A stretch of DNA of 64,000 nt from Chitinophaga silvisoli (GTDB lineage: Bacteria; Bacteroidota; Bacteroidia; Chitinophagales; Chitinophagaceae). The DNA lies in contig NZ_QTJV01000002.1 of assembly GCF_003412465.1 (NCBI RefSeq), positions 682,001 to 746,000 on the forward strand, in the 5' to 3' direction. The translations under genes were made by a program, and so were the position numbers. The notes under the pieces were generated by a model. It saw nothing but the letters and a program-made list of their open reading frames with translations. It made no database searches and had not been told where the DNA came from. Each line of letters starts with the position of its first letter. Position 1 is the stretch's first letter. Of this stretch, positions 33,724-42,215 are shown in pieces.

Positions 33724-34641
33724 ATGTGTAACGTGAAAAAGCTACTGTTCTATATACTTATCGCTTTGCCGCTCTTGTCAGCCGCCCAGGCACCACCCGC
33801 TACTGCAGAACCGGTAGCCATTCTGCCATTCAGGATTTATAATCACTCATTGATTATCAGTGCTTCTATGAGTAGTGCGGAAGATAGCCTGCATTTTATT
33901 TTCGATACAGGTGCCGAGGCAAGTACACTGAGTTATGAGACGGCCAAAAAGCTGAAACTGGAAACGAAAGATGATGGAGGACTTAGTGGAACAGATGATA
34001 TCGTCATAAGAGTGCCCACATCCACTATTAACCTTCTCTATTTTGGCAAAGCCCGTTTACCGCTGGTAAAGGTATTTTTAGAACCGCTGCAGGAATTCAG
34101 AAAATCTCCCATTCATATAGACGGTATCATCGGTGTGGACATGCTCAAAATGTTCATTATCCAGATCGATTATGCCAAATCCCGGATCTTACTATACCGC
34201 CCGGGAAAGACACCTATGAGCATCCCCGGCAAGCGCCTGGCAATGACACTTAATTTTGATACTCCAGTCATAGAAGCCGTTATCGAATTACCTGATGGCC
34301 GCTCACTGGGTAGCCGCTATCATTTCATTACCGGCGGGGATTACGGCATTTTGTTCAACTGGCCCTTTGTTGAAAAGTACCGCCTGAAAGAGATTCTGCC
34401 CATCGTCAGCTCAGACAAGGTAGGAGACCTTTACCAGGAACTGACCTACATGAATACCATCATCCCTTACCTGGCTTTTGGCTCAGTACGCATGGAAAAG
34501 GTTTCCGGCAGTTACTGCAAACAGGTAAACGATGTCGGTGGCCTAACAGAAGTGGCCGGTTCTATCGGTTCTTATGTCTGGTCCCAATTCCGCACAATTA
34601 CCATTAATTATAAGCAACGGGAAATTTACCTCGATAAATAA
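33724..34641 (+). CDS. Aspartyl protease-fold paralogue lacking the second catalytic Asp and PDZ
   Basis: 305 residues from the ATG at 33724 (a TTG one codon earlier is in frame). Signal peptide to about residue 22. The first lobe has FIFDTGAEAS (Asp61) and DGIIGVDML. In the second lobe the position equivalent to YYFDTGAGM of the upstream paralogue reads YHFITGGDYG (around residue 202), so the catalytic Asp is Ile. The PDZ domain is also absent. It follows its paralogue by 23 bases and probably arose by tandem duplication. It may be inactive, or work as a dimer through its first lobe. Confidence 0.85.
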   Translation: MCNVKKLLFYILIALPLLSAAQAPPATAEPVAILPFRIYNHSLIISASMSSAEDSLHFIFDTGAEASTLSYETAKKLKLETKDDGGLSGTDDIVIRVPTSTINLLYFGKARLPLVKVFLEPLQEFRKSPIHIDGIIGVDMLKMFIIQIDYAKSRILLYRPGKTPMSIPGKRLAMTLNFDTPVIEAVIELPDGRSLGSRYHFITGGDYGILFNWPFVEKYRLKEILPIVSSDKVGDLYQELTYMNTIIPYLAFGSVRMEKVSGSYCKQVNDVGGLTEVAGSIGSYVWSQFRTITINYKQREIYLDK

Positions 34642-34727
34642 GGGCTTAGCCTGCTTCTGGCAAAATCAATATGGACATTCCTCTTTATTTTTAATACCTT
34701 AACTTGCAGTTCTCATAAATAGGAATT

Positions 34728-35963
34728 ATGATCCATTACAATAAATTCACTTTAGCCAATGGCCTGCGCGTGATTGTGCACGAAGACCATACCACACCAA
34801 TGGCAGTGCTAAATGTTATGTACGATGTAGGCTCCCGCGATGAAGATGCTGACAAGACAGGATTTGCGCACTTATTCGAACACCTGATGTTTGGCGGTTC
34901 TGTCAACATCCCGGAATATGATGAACCACTCCAGATGGCTGGTGGCGAAAACAATGCTTACACAACCAGTGATCTGACCAACTACTACATTCAACTACCC
35001 GCAGAAAATATTGAAACCGCTTTCTGGCTGGAAAGCGACCGTATGCTTTCTCTTGCATTCAGCGAAAAAAGCCTGGATGTACAGCGCAAGGTAGTATGTG
35101 AAGAGTTTAAGGAACACTACATCAACAAGCCATATGGCGACATCTGGCACAAGATGCGCGACCTGGCTTACACCGTGCATCCGTATAAATGGATGACCAT
35201 CGGTAAAGAGCTGGCACACATTGAAGATGCAAAGCTGGAAGATGTAAAGAACTTTTTCTTCAAATATTACCGCCCGACCAATGCGATCCTGGTAGTAGCT
35301 GGCAAAGTGACCACCTCCCAGGTAAAAGCCCTGGCGGAAAAATGGTTTGGTGATATTCCCGCTGGCGAACGTATCCAACGCAACATTCCACAGGAACCTG
35401 TCCAGAAGGAAGCGCACAAACTGGAAGTAAAAGCCAACGTTCCGCTGGATGCCCTGTACAAATGCTATCATATGCCGGGTCGTATGGACAAAGATTATTA
35501 CGCAATCGATCTTATCTCTGATATCCTCGGTGGTGGCGCATCTTCCCGTCTGCACCAGGTACTGGTAAAGGAGAAAAAGCTCTTCAGCAATATAGATTGT
35601 TACCATTTCGGTACCCTCGATGCCGGCCTGTTTACAATAGAAGGCAAGCTGGTAAAAGGCGTGAAAATGAAAGATGCCGAAAAAGCAATCCAGGAAGAGC
35701 TGGATAAAGTACAACAGGAAATCATTCCCGAAAGAGAGCTGCAGAAAGTGAAAAATCGCGTGGAAAGCATGCTCGCTTTTGAGGATATGGGATTGTTGAA
35801 CAGAGCAAACAACCTCGCTTTTTACGAGCTGATGGGCGATGCTGCTCTTATGAATGCAGAATTCAGCAACTACGAAGCGGTAACTGCCGAAGAAATGCAC
35901 AAGCAGGCTGCTATACTCTTTGATGAGAAGAACTCAAATACTCTTTACTATTACGCAGGATAA
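34728..35963 (+). CDS. M16-family zinc peptidase, catalytic subunit
   Basis: 411 residues with no signal peptide. The inverted zinc motif HLFEHLMFG (His48, Glu51, His52) is intact, and the downstream Glu is available in VVCEEFKEHY. The C-terminal half is the second M16 domain (DLISDILGGGASSRLHQVLVKEKKL). M16 peptidases often act as a catalytic and non-catalytic pair; the partner is the next gene, 15 bases downstream. It degrades peptides or processes proteins; the target is unknown. Confidence 0.93.
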   Translation: MIHYNKFTLANGLRVIVHEDHTTPMAVLNVMYDVGSRDEDADKTGFAHLFEHLMFGGSVNIPEYDEPLQMAGGENNAYTTSDLTNYYIQLPAENIETAFWLESDRMLSLAFSEKSLDVQRKVVCEEFKEHYINKPYGDIWHKMRDLAYTVHPYKWMTIGKELAHIEDAKLEDVKNFFFKYYRPTNAILVVAGKVTTSQVKALAEKWFGDIPAGERIQRNIPQEPVQKEAHKLEVKANVPLDALYKCYHMPGRMDKDYYAIDLISDILGGGASSRLHQVLVKEKKLFSNIDCYHFGTLDAGLFTIEGKLVKGVKMKDAEKAIQEELDKVQQEIIPERELQKVKNRVESMLAFEDMGLLNRANNLAFYELMGDAALMNAEFSNYEAVTAEEMHKQAAILFDEKNSNTLYYYAG

Positions 35964-35978
35964 TATTCACTAAGATTA

Positions 35979-37262
35979 ATGATAAATCGTAAAATCGCCC
36001 CTGAGATTAAAGATGCTGTTGATTTTGAAGTCACACTGAAACCGTATGAAAAATTCACACTGGATAACGGCATCCCTGTCTACGTAATTGAATCGGACGA
36101 ACAGGAAACCTTGCAGCTGGAAATGGTTTTTCCTGCAGGTAGCTGGTACGAATCAGAAAACCTCATTGCTTCTGCATCCAACTTCCTCATGAAGAATGGT
36201 ACAGGCAAGCATTCTGCACTGGAAATAAATGAAAGTATCGATTACTATGGAGCATACCTGAACAGGAGTTGCCACCATGAATTTGGTACTTATACACTTC
36301 ACTGTCTCACCAAGAGCTTCTCCGCCCTGCTGCCTACACTGCAGGAGGTGATCCTGGATCCGGCCTTTTCTGAAGAAGAACTGGCTCTTTTCCAGCAGAA
36401 CATGAAGCAAAGGCTGGCAGTAAATCTGCAGAAATGTGATTTCGTAGCCAACAGGCATATTGATAAATACCTGTTTGGAGAATTCCATCCTTACGGCCGC
36501 GTAAGCAGCATGGAAGCATACGATGCACTGCAGACAGAATCACTGAGAGCTTTCTATCAGCAACATTATACTTACAATAACTGCCGCATCTTTGTGGCGG
36601 GGAAACTTCCGGATCAACTGATTCCTCAGCTGAACCAGTTCTTTGGTACCACCAAATGGAATGGAGAGGCAACGATCATCAAACCGGAAATATCTATCAT
36701 GCCGGCGGAAGAAAAAAAGTTCCGCATTTTCAATGATGAGAATGGGGTACAGGGTGCCGTGCGTATCGCACGTCATTTCCCTAACCGCTACCATCCTGAT
36801 TATCCGAAGATGATGGTGCTGAATACCATCTTCGGCGGTTACTTTGGATCCCGCCTGATGAGCAATATCCGCGAGGACAAAGGTTATACCTATGGTATTT
36901 CCTCACAGGTCTACAACTTCCGCCAGGCAAGTGCCATCAATATCCATACTGAAGCTGGCAGAGATGTATGTGAAGCCACTATCGAAGAGGTGTACAAGGA
37001 AATGCGCATACTGCAGAATGAAGTGGTGGACCAAGAAGAAATGGCACTTGTGCGCAACTTCATGATCGGGTCTATTCTAGGTGACCTGGATGGCGCTTTC
37101 CAGATTATTCAACGCTGGAAAAATCTGATCCTCAATGATCTGGACGAAAATTACTTCTATAATAATATCCGGACAATCAAAACCATTTCAGCAGAAGAAC
37201 TGCACGTGTTAGCAAAGCAGTACTTCAAGCCGGAAGACTGGTACGAGTTGGTCGTGATATAA
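35979..37262 (+). CDS. M16-family peptidase, non-catalytic partner
   Basis: 427 residues. The region that should carry HxxEH reads SASNFLMKNG (around residues 65-73), so no zinc site is present. The C-terminal domain keeps the substrate-binding Arg/Tyr region SRLMSNIREDKGYTYGISS, as in the non-catalytic chain of heterodimeric M16 proteases. It is co-transcribed with the catalytic chain upstream and followed by a strong terminator. Confidence 0.92.
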   Translation: MINRKIAPEIKDAVDFEVTLKPYEKFTLDNGIPVYVIESDEQETLQLEMVFPAGSWYESENLIASASNFLMKNGTGKHSALEINESIDYYGAYLNRSCHHEFGTYTLHCLTKSFSALLPTLQEVILDPAFSEEELALFQQNMKQRLAVNLQKCDFVANRHIDKYLFGEFHPYGRVSSMEAYDALQTESLRAFYQQHYTYNNCRIFVAGKLPDQLIPQLNQFFGTTKWNGEATIIKPEISIMPAEEKKFRIFNDENGVQGAVRIARHFPNRYHPDYPKMMVLNTIFGGYFGSRLMSNIREDKGYTYGISSQVYNFRQASAINIHTEAGRDVCEATIEEVYKEMRILQNEVVDQEEMALVRNFMIGSILGDLDGAFQIIQRWKNLILNDLDENYFYNNIRTIKTISAEELHVLAKQYFKPEDWYELVVI

Positions 37263-37265
37263 TGC

Positions 37266-37301
37266 AAAAAAAGGCGCGTCCTCCAGACGCGCCTTTTTTT
37301 T
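37266..37301 (+). terminator. Intrinsic terminator of the M16 operon
   Basis: A GC-rich perfect stem (37271-37280 with 37286-37295, extended by A-T pairs), five-base loop and eight T; it starts directly after the stop codon. Confidence 0.92.
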
Positions 37302-37344
37302 GTTCCCTCAAAACTGTCAAAATATAGTTATTATAATTTATTAC

Positions 37345-37352
37345 TATATTTG
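37345..37352 (+). promoter_or_regulatory. Promoter -7 element of the LprI-like gene
   Basis: TATATTTG, 20 bases before the ATG at 37373. Confidence 0.55.
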
Positions 37353-37372
37353 CACACTTTAATCCATATCCT

Positions 37373-37783
37373 ATGAAATTACTTTTACTATGCCTGCCAT
37401 TGTGCATAAGTCTGACTGTGTTTGGACAAACCACCAAAACCACCGTAGACTCTATTGAATTACGCTACCAGCAATGCCTTAGCCAGGGCGGCAGCTCTTA
37501 CAACTGTGCATTAGCCTATTACCAGGAAATGGAAAGCCTTCTAGCCACTGTATACAATGAAGTCTATCATAACCTGGACAATCCCCGGCGCGAAACCTTA
37601 GAACTCTCTCAGGCTCAATGGGCTGAAAAGAAAGAGGCCTACTTTAAAGACATCGAAATCCGTGCGGAAAAGAAAAGACCATTGACGCTCGCTGGTCTGG
37701 ATGACGATATGATCCTTACCGACAATAAAGCTGCTTACCTGAAACATAGAGTAATAGAACTGCTCAGAAGTATGCACTCTTAA
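37373..37783 (+). CDS. Secreted LprI-like (DUF1311) protein
   Basis: 136 residues. Signal peptide to about residue 19 (CISLTVFGQ). The mature part has a Cys pair (QQCLSQGGSSYNCALAYYQEM) and the family pattern LLATVYNEVY ... LSQAQWAEKKEAYF, as in lysozyme-inhibitor LprI-type domains. Such proteins are periplasmic; a lysozyme-inhibitor role is possible but not demonstrated for Bacteroidota. Its stop abuts that of the convergent YitT gene without a visible terminator. Confidence 0.75.
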   Translation: MKLLLLCLPLCISLTVFGQTTKTTVDSIELRYQQCLSQGGSSYNCALAYYQEMESLLATVYNEVYHNLDNPRRETLELSQAQWAEKKEAYFKDIEIRAEKKRPLTLAGLDDDMILTDNKAAYLKHRVIELLRSMHS

Positions 37784-38674
37784 TTAATGATGTGTGGCCC
37801 GGCGCTTAATCATGCCCCCCTTAGTATCATTAATGTTGTGCTGCACTATAAACGCTTTTTCATCTATTTTCTCTATTTCGTCAATGATTTTGTGCACTTC
37901 CAGGCGGGTCACCACGGTGTAGATAATATCAATATCCTTATCCACCGCACCCCGCTTACCATAACCGCTTTGTCCCTTGAATACGGTCACCCCTTTTTTC
38001 AGGGACAAAGTCAATGTTTTGCGTACCAGTTCACTTTCGTTGGAAATAATCGTAAGCGCTATGTATTCTTCAAAACCGGAGATTACGTAATCTACTGTCT
38101 TTGAAGCGGCCAGGTAAGTCAGAATCGCATACAGAGCCGTTTCAATATTGATGAGGATCGCCGCTACACTAAAGATGACCAGGTTGAAGTACATAATCAC
38201 TTCACCCATGGACAATACAGTCTTACGGTTGATGTAAAGTGCCAATACTTCTGTACCATCCAGTACTGCACCACCTCGTACCGACAATCCTATACCGGCA
38301 CCTAAAAAGAAACCACCGAAAATGGCAATCAGGAGGCGATCGCTGGTAATGGTAGGCACCTTAATAAATACCAGGGCACAGGCGAGTCCCACAATAGCAC
38401 ACATGGCCTTGATGGTAAACTCAACTGAAAGCTGTTTGTAAGCTAATAGGATAAAAGGGATGTTGATAATGACCAGGAGTACAGAAATATTCCATCCGGT
38501 CAGCCTGTTGATCAGCAGGGAGATCCCTGTCACGCCGCCATCGAGAAACTCATTGGGCATCAGGAACCCTTTCAGGCCAATAGCTGCCAGCAGCACGCCA
38601 ATGGTGATCAGGATAATATCCTGCAAGTTCTGGATCAGATTAATACGGGCGCGGATTTCCTTAGTGTTCGGCAT
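37784..38674 (-). CDS. YitT-family membrane protein
   Basis: 296 residues. Five or six membrane helices fill residues ~15-185, with GFLMPNEFLDGGVTGISLL and FGGFFLGAGIGLSVRGGAVLDGTEVLAL typical of the YitT (DUF161) group. The C-terminal ~100 residues are the cytoplasmic DUF2179 domain (YVISGFEEYIALTIISNE, GVTVFKGQSGYG). Function is unknown; the domain pair suggests a regulated transporter. Confidence 0.88.
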   Translation of the reverse strand: MPNTKEIRARINLIQNLQDIILITIGVLLAAIGLKGFLMPNEFLDGGVTGISLLINRLTGWNISVLLVIINIPFILLAYKQLSVEFTIKAMCAIVGLACALVFIKVPTITSDRLLIAIFGGFFLGAGIGLSVRGGAVLDGTEVLALYINRKTVLSMGEVIMYFNLVIFSVAAILINIETALYAILTYLAASKTVDYVISGFEEYIALTIISNESELVRKTLTLSLKKGVTVFKGQSGYGKRGAVDKDIDIIYTVVTRLEVHKIIDEIEKIDEKAFIVQHNINDTKGGMIKRRATHH

Positions 38675-38722
38675 GATAGGTACTATTTAATGTCTATTAT
38701 ATCTTTTGCCGTTCGTGGTGTG

Positions 38723-39862
38723 TTACATCCGCTCCTGGTGGCGCAACCATCTTTCCGGGATCTCATTATTGCTCGCCATCAGGTAATCGTTATAGGCACA
38801 GGGTAAGAATTCCTTCCCAGGCATCTGCATCCACCAGCGCCCGGTCTTTTTACTTTTCAGAAACACGGTTTCGATATCCCCACATACAATGTTAAACTCC
38901 CAGAATGCTTCGCGATCCTGCAGCAGGGCCTCTTTATTCCTGATGGCTACACCATCCATAAAGTACCACATCATCTGAGATATCTGTTTGGCAGTCAGAT
39001 GGTTTTTGTCCTTTTCAGGCCGGTAACCATAAATACCGAAGGAGCTCAGACGAGCGCTCATGCCGGCATAGCGGGAGAGCATACAGGCCTCATCCCCAGC
39101 GAGTCCGTTAGGGGAGAGGGTATTTGCCGGAGCATCTGAATTTCTGATAATATTGATATCAAGGCTCAGCATATCTGTGTTCCGCAATACCGGTTCCATC
39201 TCATCCATGTTTTCTCTCACCTTACCCAGGCGATAGCAATCGAAGCGGAGTTTATCCAGTGTTTCCAGCATCCGGGGATGCACAAAGAAGCTCTGGAAGC
39301 CCAGGTGATTGTAATGGCGGATGTAGTTCGGCTGTTCGGTGAACATTTCCATCAGGAAACTGTCCGCAGGGATCGTTGATTCTTCTTTAAGGTCTATCAA
39401 CGCATCGGCCACTGTAGCTTCTATCACATACTTCTGCGTTGCATAAGCCTTGTATTGTGCATAGGTCAGGTCATGGGAACCGCCTAGAATAATCACTGTT
39501 TTGCTGGAGTTAATCAGTTCTGACAGGATCGTTTTCAGACCTGCATAGGTATCCGTGAGAGCGATACCGGGGCGCAGGTTACCAACATCCGCAATCTTTA
39601 CCTCCTTATGCCAGTAGTAAAGACTAAAAAACTCGCGGCGAACAGCATCTGCTGCGTCCGGGCCTTTCCTGCCGGGGCCATATCCACGCTCTTCAGAAGC
39701 ACCTATTAAAATGATGTCAGCTGCATCCAGATCAGGAATGTTTCCTTCTTCATAGCAATCACAGATAGCACCAATCTGGTATCCGTCATATTCCTGTTCA
39801 TTATTCAGGTCTGCTTTTGAGATTGGAATCAGGTAATCGTGAAGTAGCGCGAAGTCTGCCAT
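38723..39862 (-). CDS. Arginase-fold protein with altered metal-binding motifs
   Basis: 379 residues from the ATG at 39862. The arginase/formimidoylglutamase fold is recognisable (IILIGASEERG, then VIILGGSHDLTYAQY). However, the second metal motif, normally DAHxD, reads VADALID (151-157), and the third, normally SxDxDxxDP, reads SLDINIIRNSDAP (233-245). GGSHD keeps its His and Asp. The C-terminal region ends with WWMQMPGKEFLPC and NNEIPERWLRHQ, strings I associate with a Bacteroidota-specific branch of this family. Hydrolysis of arginine is therefore doubtful; a different reaction or a structural role is possible. Confidence 0.75.
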   Translation of the reverse strand: MADFALLHDYLIPISKADLNNEQEYDGYQIGAICDCYEEGNIPDLDAADIILIGASEERGYGPGRKGPDAADAVRREFFSLYYWHKEVKIADVGNLRPGIALTDTYAGLKTILSELINSSKTVIILGGSHDLTYAQYKAYATQKYVIEATVADALIDLKEESTIPADSFLMEMFTEQPNYIRHYNHLGFQSFFVHPRMLETLDKLRFDCYRLGKVRENMDEMEPVLRNTDMLSLDINIIRNSDAPANTLSPNGLAGDEACMLSRYAGMSARLSSFGIYGYRPEKDKNHLTAKQISQMMWYFMDGVAIRNKEALLQDREAFWEFNIVCGDIETVFLKSKKTGRWWMQMPGKEFLPCAYNDYLMASNNEIPERWLRHQERM

Positions 39863-40031
39863 CAATAGTAATTTAGTTGCTCGCAAACCTACGAATCAAT
39901 TGTGAATTAAGGATCAACGTGAATAAAGATAGTAATCGGATCTGCTACTGATAGCCGTAGCAAGGCCTGACTGATGATATCAGGGGGTATAGTGACGACC
40001 TGCCTGCCACTACAATTGAACCGTTTGTTAA

Positions 40032-40280
40032 TTAGTTCTTATGTATGATGAATTCAAAAGGTTTGACTTCTTTTCTTGATAATGCCTTTTGGAGTACTGT
40101 ACGCTTGCTGCTGACCTTGTTTTTATTACAATCTGCAACTTCCATAACATTACACAGATAGTCCATTGTTTCTACCATGGATAGCATCTCGTTGATTTGT
40201 CTTACTGCATTTTGAATTTGCTGTTCGCTGTACCTGTCTTCATGCAGTACAAACAATAAATCCCTTTCAACCTGTTTCAT
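40032..40280 (-). CDS. Small protein of unknown function
   Basis: 82 residues, ATG at 40280. No signal peptide. The first half is helical (SEQQIQNAVRQINEMLSMVETMDYL) with two Cys residues (about 43 and 51), and the C-terminus is basic (KRTVLQKALSRKEVKPFEF). I recognise no family. Amino acid composition looks protein-like, but the flanking region has few genes and the case for expression is weak. Confidence 0.5.
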   Translation of the reverse strand: MKQVERDLLFVLHEDRYSEQQIQNAVRQINEMLSMVETMDYLCNVMEVADCNKNKVSSKRTVLQKALSRKEVKPFEFIIHKN

Positions 40281-40415
40281 TAGAATAAATTGATTGTTCC
40301 CCTAAATGTTGTTTAAAGGCGTTTTCAATAGGTGTAAGTGATTTGGTGTGCTTAACAACTGGATGTACAAGGTCTTTAAATTGCGCGGGAACGATCCGGC
40401 TATTTTCAATAAAGA

Positions 40416-40544
40416 TCAGTGCATGCGTTTCTTATTCATAGTAGGACAACCGCAATCGTTTTTCTTAAAAACTTTACAGCTCTGTCCGATAATACTAATG
40501 CTGGCGCAAAGAAGAAAGATAGTCAGCCATTTATTTGATTTCAT
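40416..40544 (-). CDS. Very small putative lipoprotein
   Basis: 42 codons plus stop, ATG at 40544 and TGA at 40418-40416. The N-terminus is a signal peptide (MKSNKWLTIFLLCASISIIG) and the candidate acylated Cys lies in GQSCKVF, followed by a short basic tail with DCGCP. Tiny lipoproteins with a Cys-Pro-rich tail are common in Bacteroidota, which is why I accept it despite its size. An opposing plus-strand frame (40348-40575) is less convincing. Function unknown. Confidence 0.6.
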   Translation of the reverse strand: MKSNKWLTIFLLCASISIIGQSCKVFKKNDCGCPTMNKKRMH

Positions 40545-40656
40545 ACTCTATGTTGTTTCCTCAAAAATATTATAGATGCCAGTCTGTACGAGAGTTTACC
40601 TTTTCTTAACAGTGCGCATTTCTAAATTAAGCTAATTTCGTAAAAATTTCAAATAT

Positions 40657-41751
40657 TTGCCTACAAAATCTGCGCGTAAAACAGTTCTGGTAGTCCCTCT
40701 GGACTGGGGATTAGGTCATGCAACCAGGGATATCCCTATCATTCACGAATTATTAAACGCAGGCTGTAATGTAGTTATTGCCGCCGAAGGAAAACATGCT
40801 GCGTTGTTAAGTCAGGAATTCCCACAGCTGACCATCCTGCCACTTCCCGGATACCGTATCCAGTATGCTCAAAAGGGCTGGTTTTTTGGACCGAAAATCA
40901 TCCAGCAGATCCCCCAGATCATCAAGTCCATTAAGTATGAGCAACAATGGCTGCAACAGGTAGTGAAAGAACATCAAATTGATGCTGTTATTTCCGACAA
41001 CCGCTTCGGCCTCTACCATCGCGACATCCCTACCGTTATTATCTCTCACCAGTTGTTGATCAAGACTCCATTTGGTGGAATCATTGAAACCCTTCTGCAA
41101 AAGATCAATTACAGCTACATCCGTAAATATGGTGCCTGCTGGATACCGGACTATGCCGGTTCCAACAACCTTTCCGGTGTCTTGGGCCATCCCAAAACAC
41201 TACCTCCGAATACAAAATACCTTGGGTGTCTTAGCCGTTTTGAAAACAAGCCAGATGTACCTAAAAAATACGACCTGCTGGTACTCATTTCCGGACCGGA
41301 ACCTCAGCGTTCCAACCTGGAAAAAATGGTACTCGACCAGGTAGCGGCGCTGCCCATCAGTGCACTGATCGTAAGTGGTAAACCAGGTACTCCTGAAACC
41401 AGACAGGTCACTGATCGTATTCAACAGGTTAACCACCTGAATGCAAAAGAACTGAATGAAGCGATGCTTGGTGCTGATATGGTATTAAGCCGTTCCGGTT
41501 ATACGACACTCATGGACCTTGTAAAGCTGAATAAGAAAGCGATTTTAGTGCCTACACCCGGCCAGTCAGAGCAGGAATACCTGGGTAAGTTCCTGATGAA
41601 AAAAGGATTCTTCTTTAATGTGAATCAATCCGATTTCAGGTTGGGAAAAGCATTGGAAGATATCAAAACATTCCCGTTCAAGTCATTTGAACATGAAGAA
41701 GATATGGAACAATACAAACAAGTGGTAAGAGACTTTGCTACCTCCTTATAA
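40657..41751 (+). CDS. MurG-like glycosyltransferase, GT-B fold
   Basis: 364 residues. No ATG or GTG fits: the frame is closed by TAA at 40633-40635 and the conserved N-terminus VLVVPLDWGLGHATRD begins about 10 residues in, so the TTG at 40657 is taken as start. The C-terminal half has SGPEPQRSNLE and the donor-binding region LSRSGYTTLMDLVKLNKKAILVPTPGQSEQEYL, as in MurG-type transferases. The substrate is unknown; Bacteroidota carry several such proteins. A TAATTTCG motif at 40633-40640 could be the -7 element. A strong terminator follows. Confidence 0.82.
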   Translation: MPTKSARKTVLVVPLDWGLGHATRDIPIIHELLNAGCNVVIAAEGKHAALLSQEFPQLTILPLPGYRIQYAQKGWFFGPKIIQQIPQIIKSIKYEQQWLQQVVKEHQIDAVISDNRFGLYHRDIPTVIISHQLLIKTPFGGIIETLLQKINYSYIRKYGACWIPDYAGSNNLSGVLGHPKTLPPNTKYLGCLSRFENKPDVPKKYDLLVLISGPEPQRSNLEKMVLDQVAALPISALIVSGKPGTPETRQVTDRIQQVNHLNAKELNEAMLGADMVLSRSGYTTLMDLVKLNKKAILVPTPGQSEQEYLGKFLMKKGFFFNVNQSDFRLGKALEDIKTFPFKSFEHEEDMEQYKQVVRDFATSL

Positions 41752-41785
41752 AAAAACAGGGCGACCAGAGGTCGCCCTGTTTTTT
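41751..41785. terminator. Bidirectional terminator between convergent genes
   Basis: A 14-bp stem (41753-41766 with 41770-41783), three-base loop and T-runs on both strands. It serves the glycosyltransferase gene and the ArsC-like gene. Confidence 0.9.
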
Positions 41786-41787
41786 CA

Positions 41788-42144
41788 CTATTTTTTTGCC
41801 GCCGCTTCCAGGCCCTCCACATTCTTCTTATCATTTCCAATAAAAATCTCATTTCCCACTATACTCACCGGTCTCTTCAAAAAAGAATACTCCTGCAAAA
41901 TCAGGTCACGATAATCTTTTTCCGTCAACTCCTTTTCATGCAATCCCATCGGACGATACTTTTGTGACCTCCTGCTAAACAACGCCTCATAACTGCCCGC
42001 CAGTTGATACATCTCCTCCAGCTGCGCTGGCGTAATCTTCTCCGTCTTTATATCCTGCAACACAAACCCTTTTTCTTTTGCCGATATAGCATCAATGATC
42101 TTCTTACAGGTATTACAGGTCGACAGATGGTATATTTTTTTCAT
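41788..42144 (-). CDS. ArsC/Spx-family thioredoxin-fold protein
   Basis: 118 residues from the ATG at 42144. The N-terminus MKKIYHLSTCNTCKKII has a CxxC redox pair, and the rest shows the ArsC/YffB pattern (FVLQDIKTEKITPAQLEEM, LFSRRSQKYR, ILQEYSFLKRPVSIVGNEIFIG). It could be a reductase or an Spx-like redox protein; arsenate reduction cannot be claimed without an ars operon, and none is nearby. Confidence 0.85.
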   Translation of the reverse strand: MKKIYHLSTCNTCKKIIDAISAKEKGFVLQDIKTEKITPAQLEEMYQLAGSYEALFSRRSQKYRPMGLHEKELTEKDYRDLILQEYSFLKRPVSIVGNEIFIGNDKKNVEGLEAAAKK

Positions 42145-42203
42145 GTTGCTTTTCTTTGATCGCAAAGATCCTAACTCAGGCGATAAATTTCACAATTCAT
42201 AGT

Positions 42204-42211
42204 TATTTTTG
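42204..42211 (+). promoter_or_regulatory. Promoter -7 element of polA, leaderless configuration
   Basis: TATTTTTG, four bases (GCAG) before the polA ATG at 42216. Confidence 0.5.
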
Positions 42212-42215
42212 GCAG

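Noticed and set aside
34995..35900. 301-codon open frame antisense to the catalytic M16 gene
   Set aside because: The plus-strand frame has full M16 motifs; the antisense translation is rich in Phe/Tyr/Cys and lacks motifs, as expected from codon bias of the real gene.
40348..40575. 75-codon plus-strand frame opposite the small lipoprotein
   Set aside because: It has no signal or domain, and the minus-strand frame gives a typical signal peptide and Cys. Both remain unproven.
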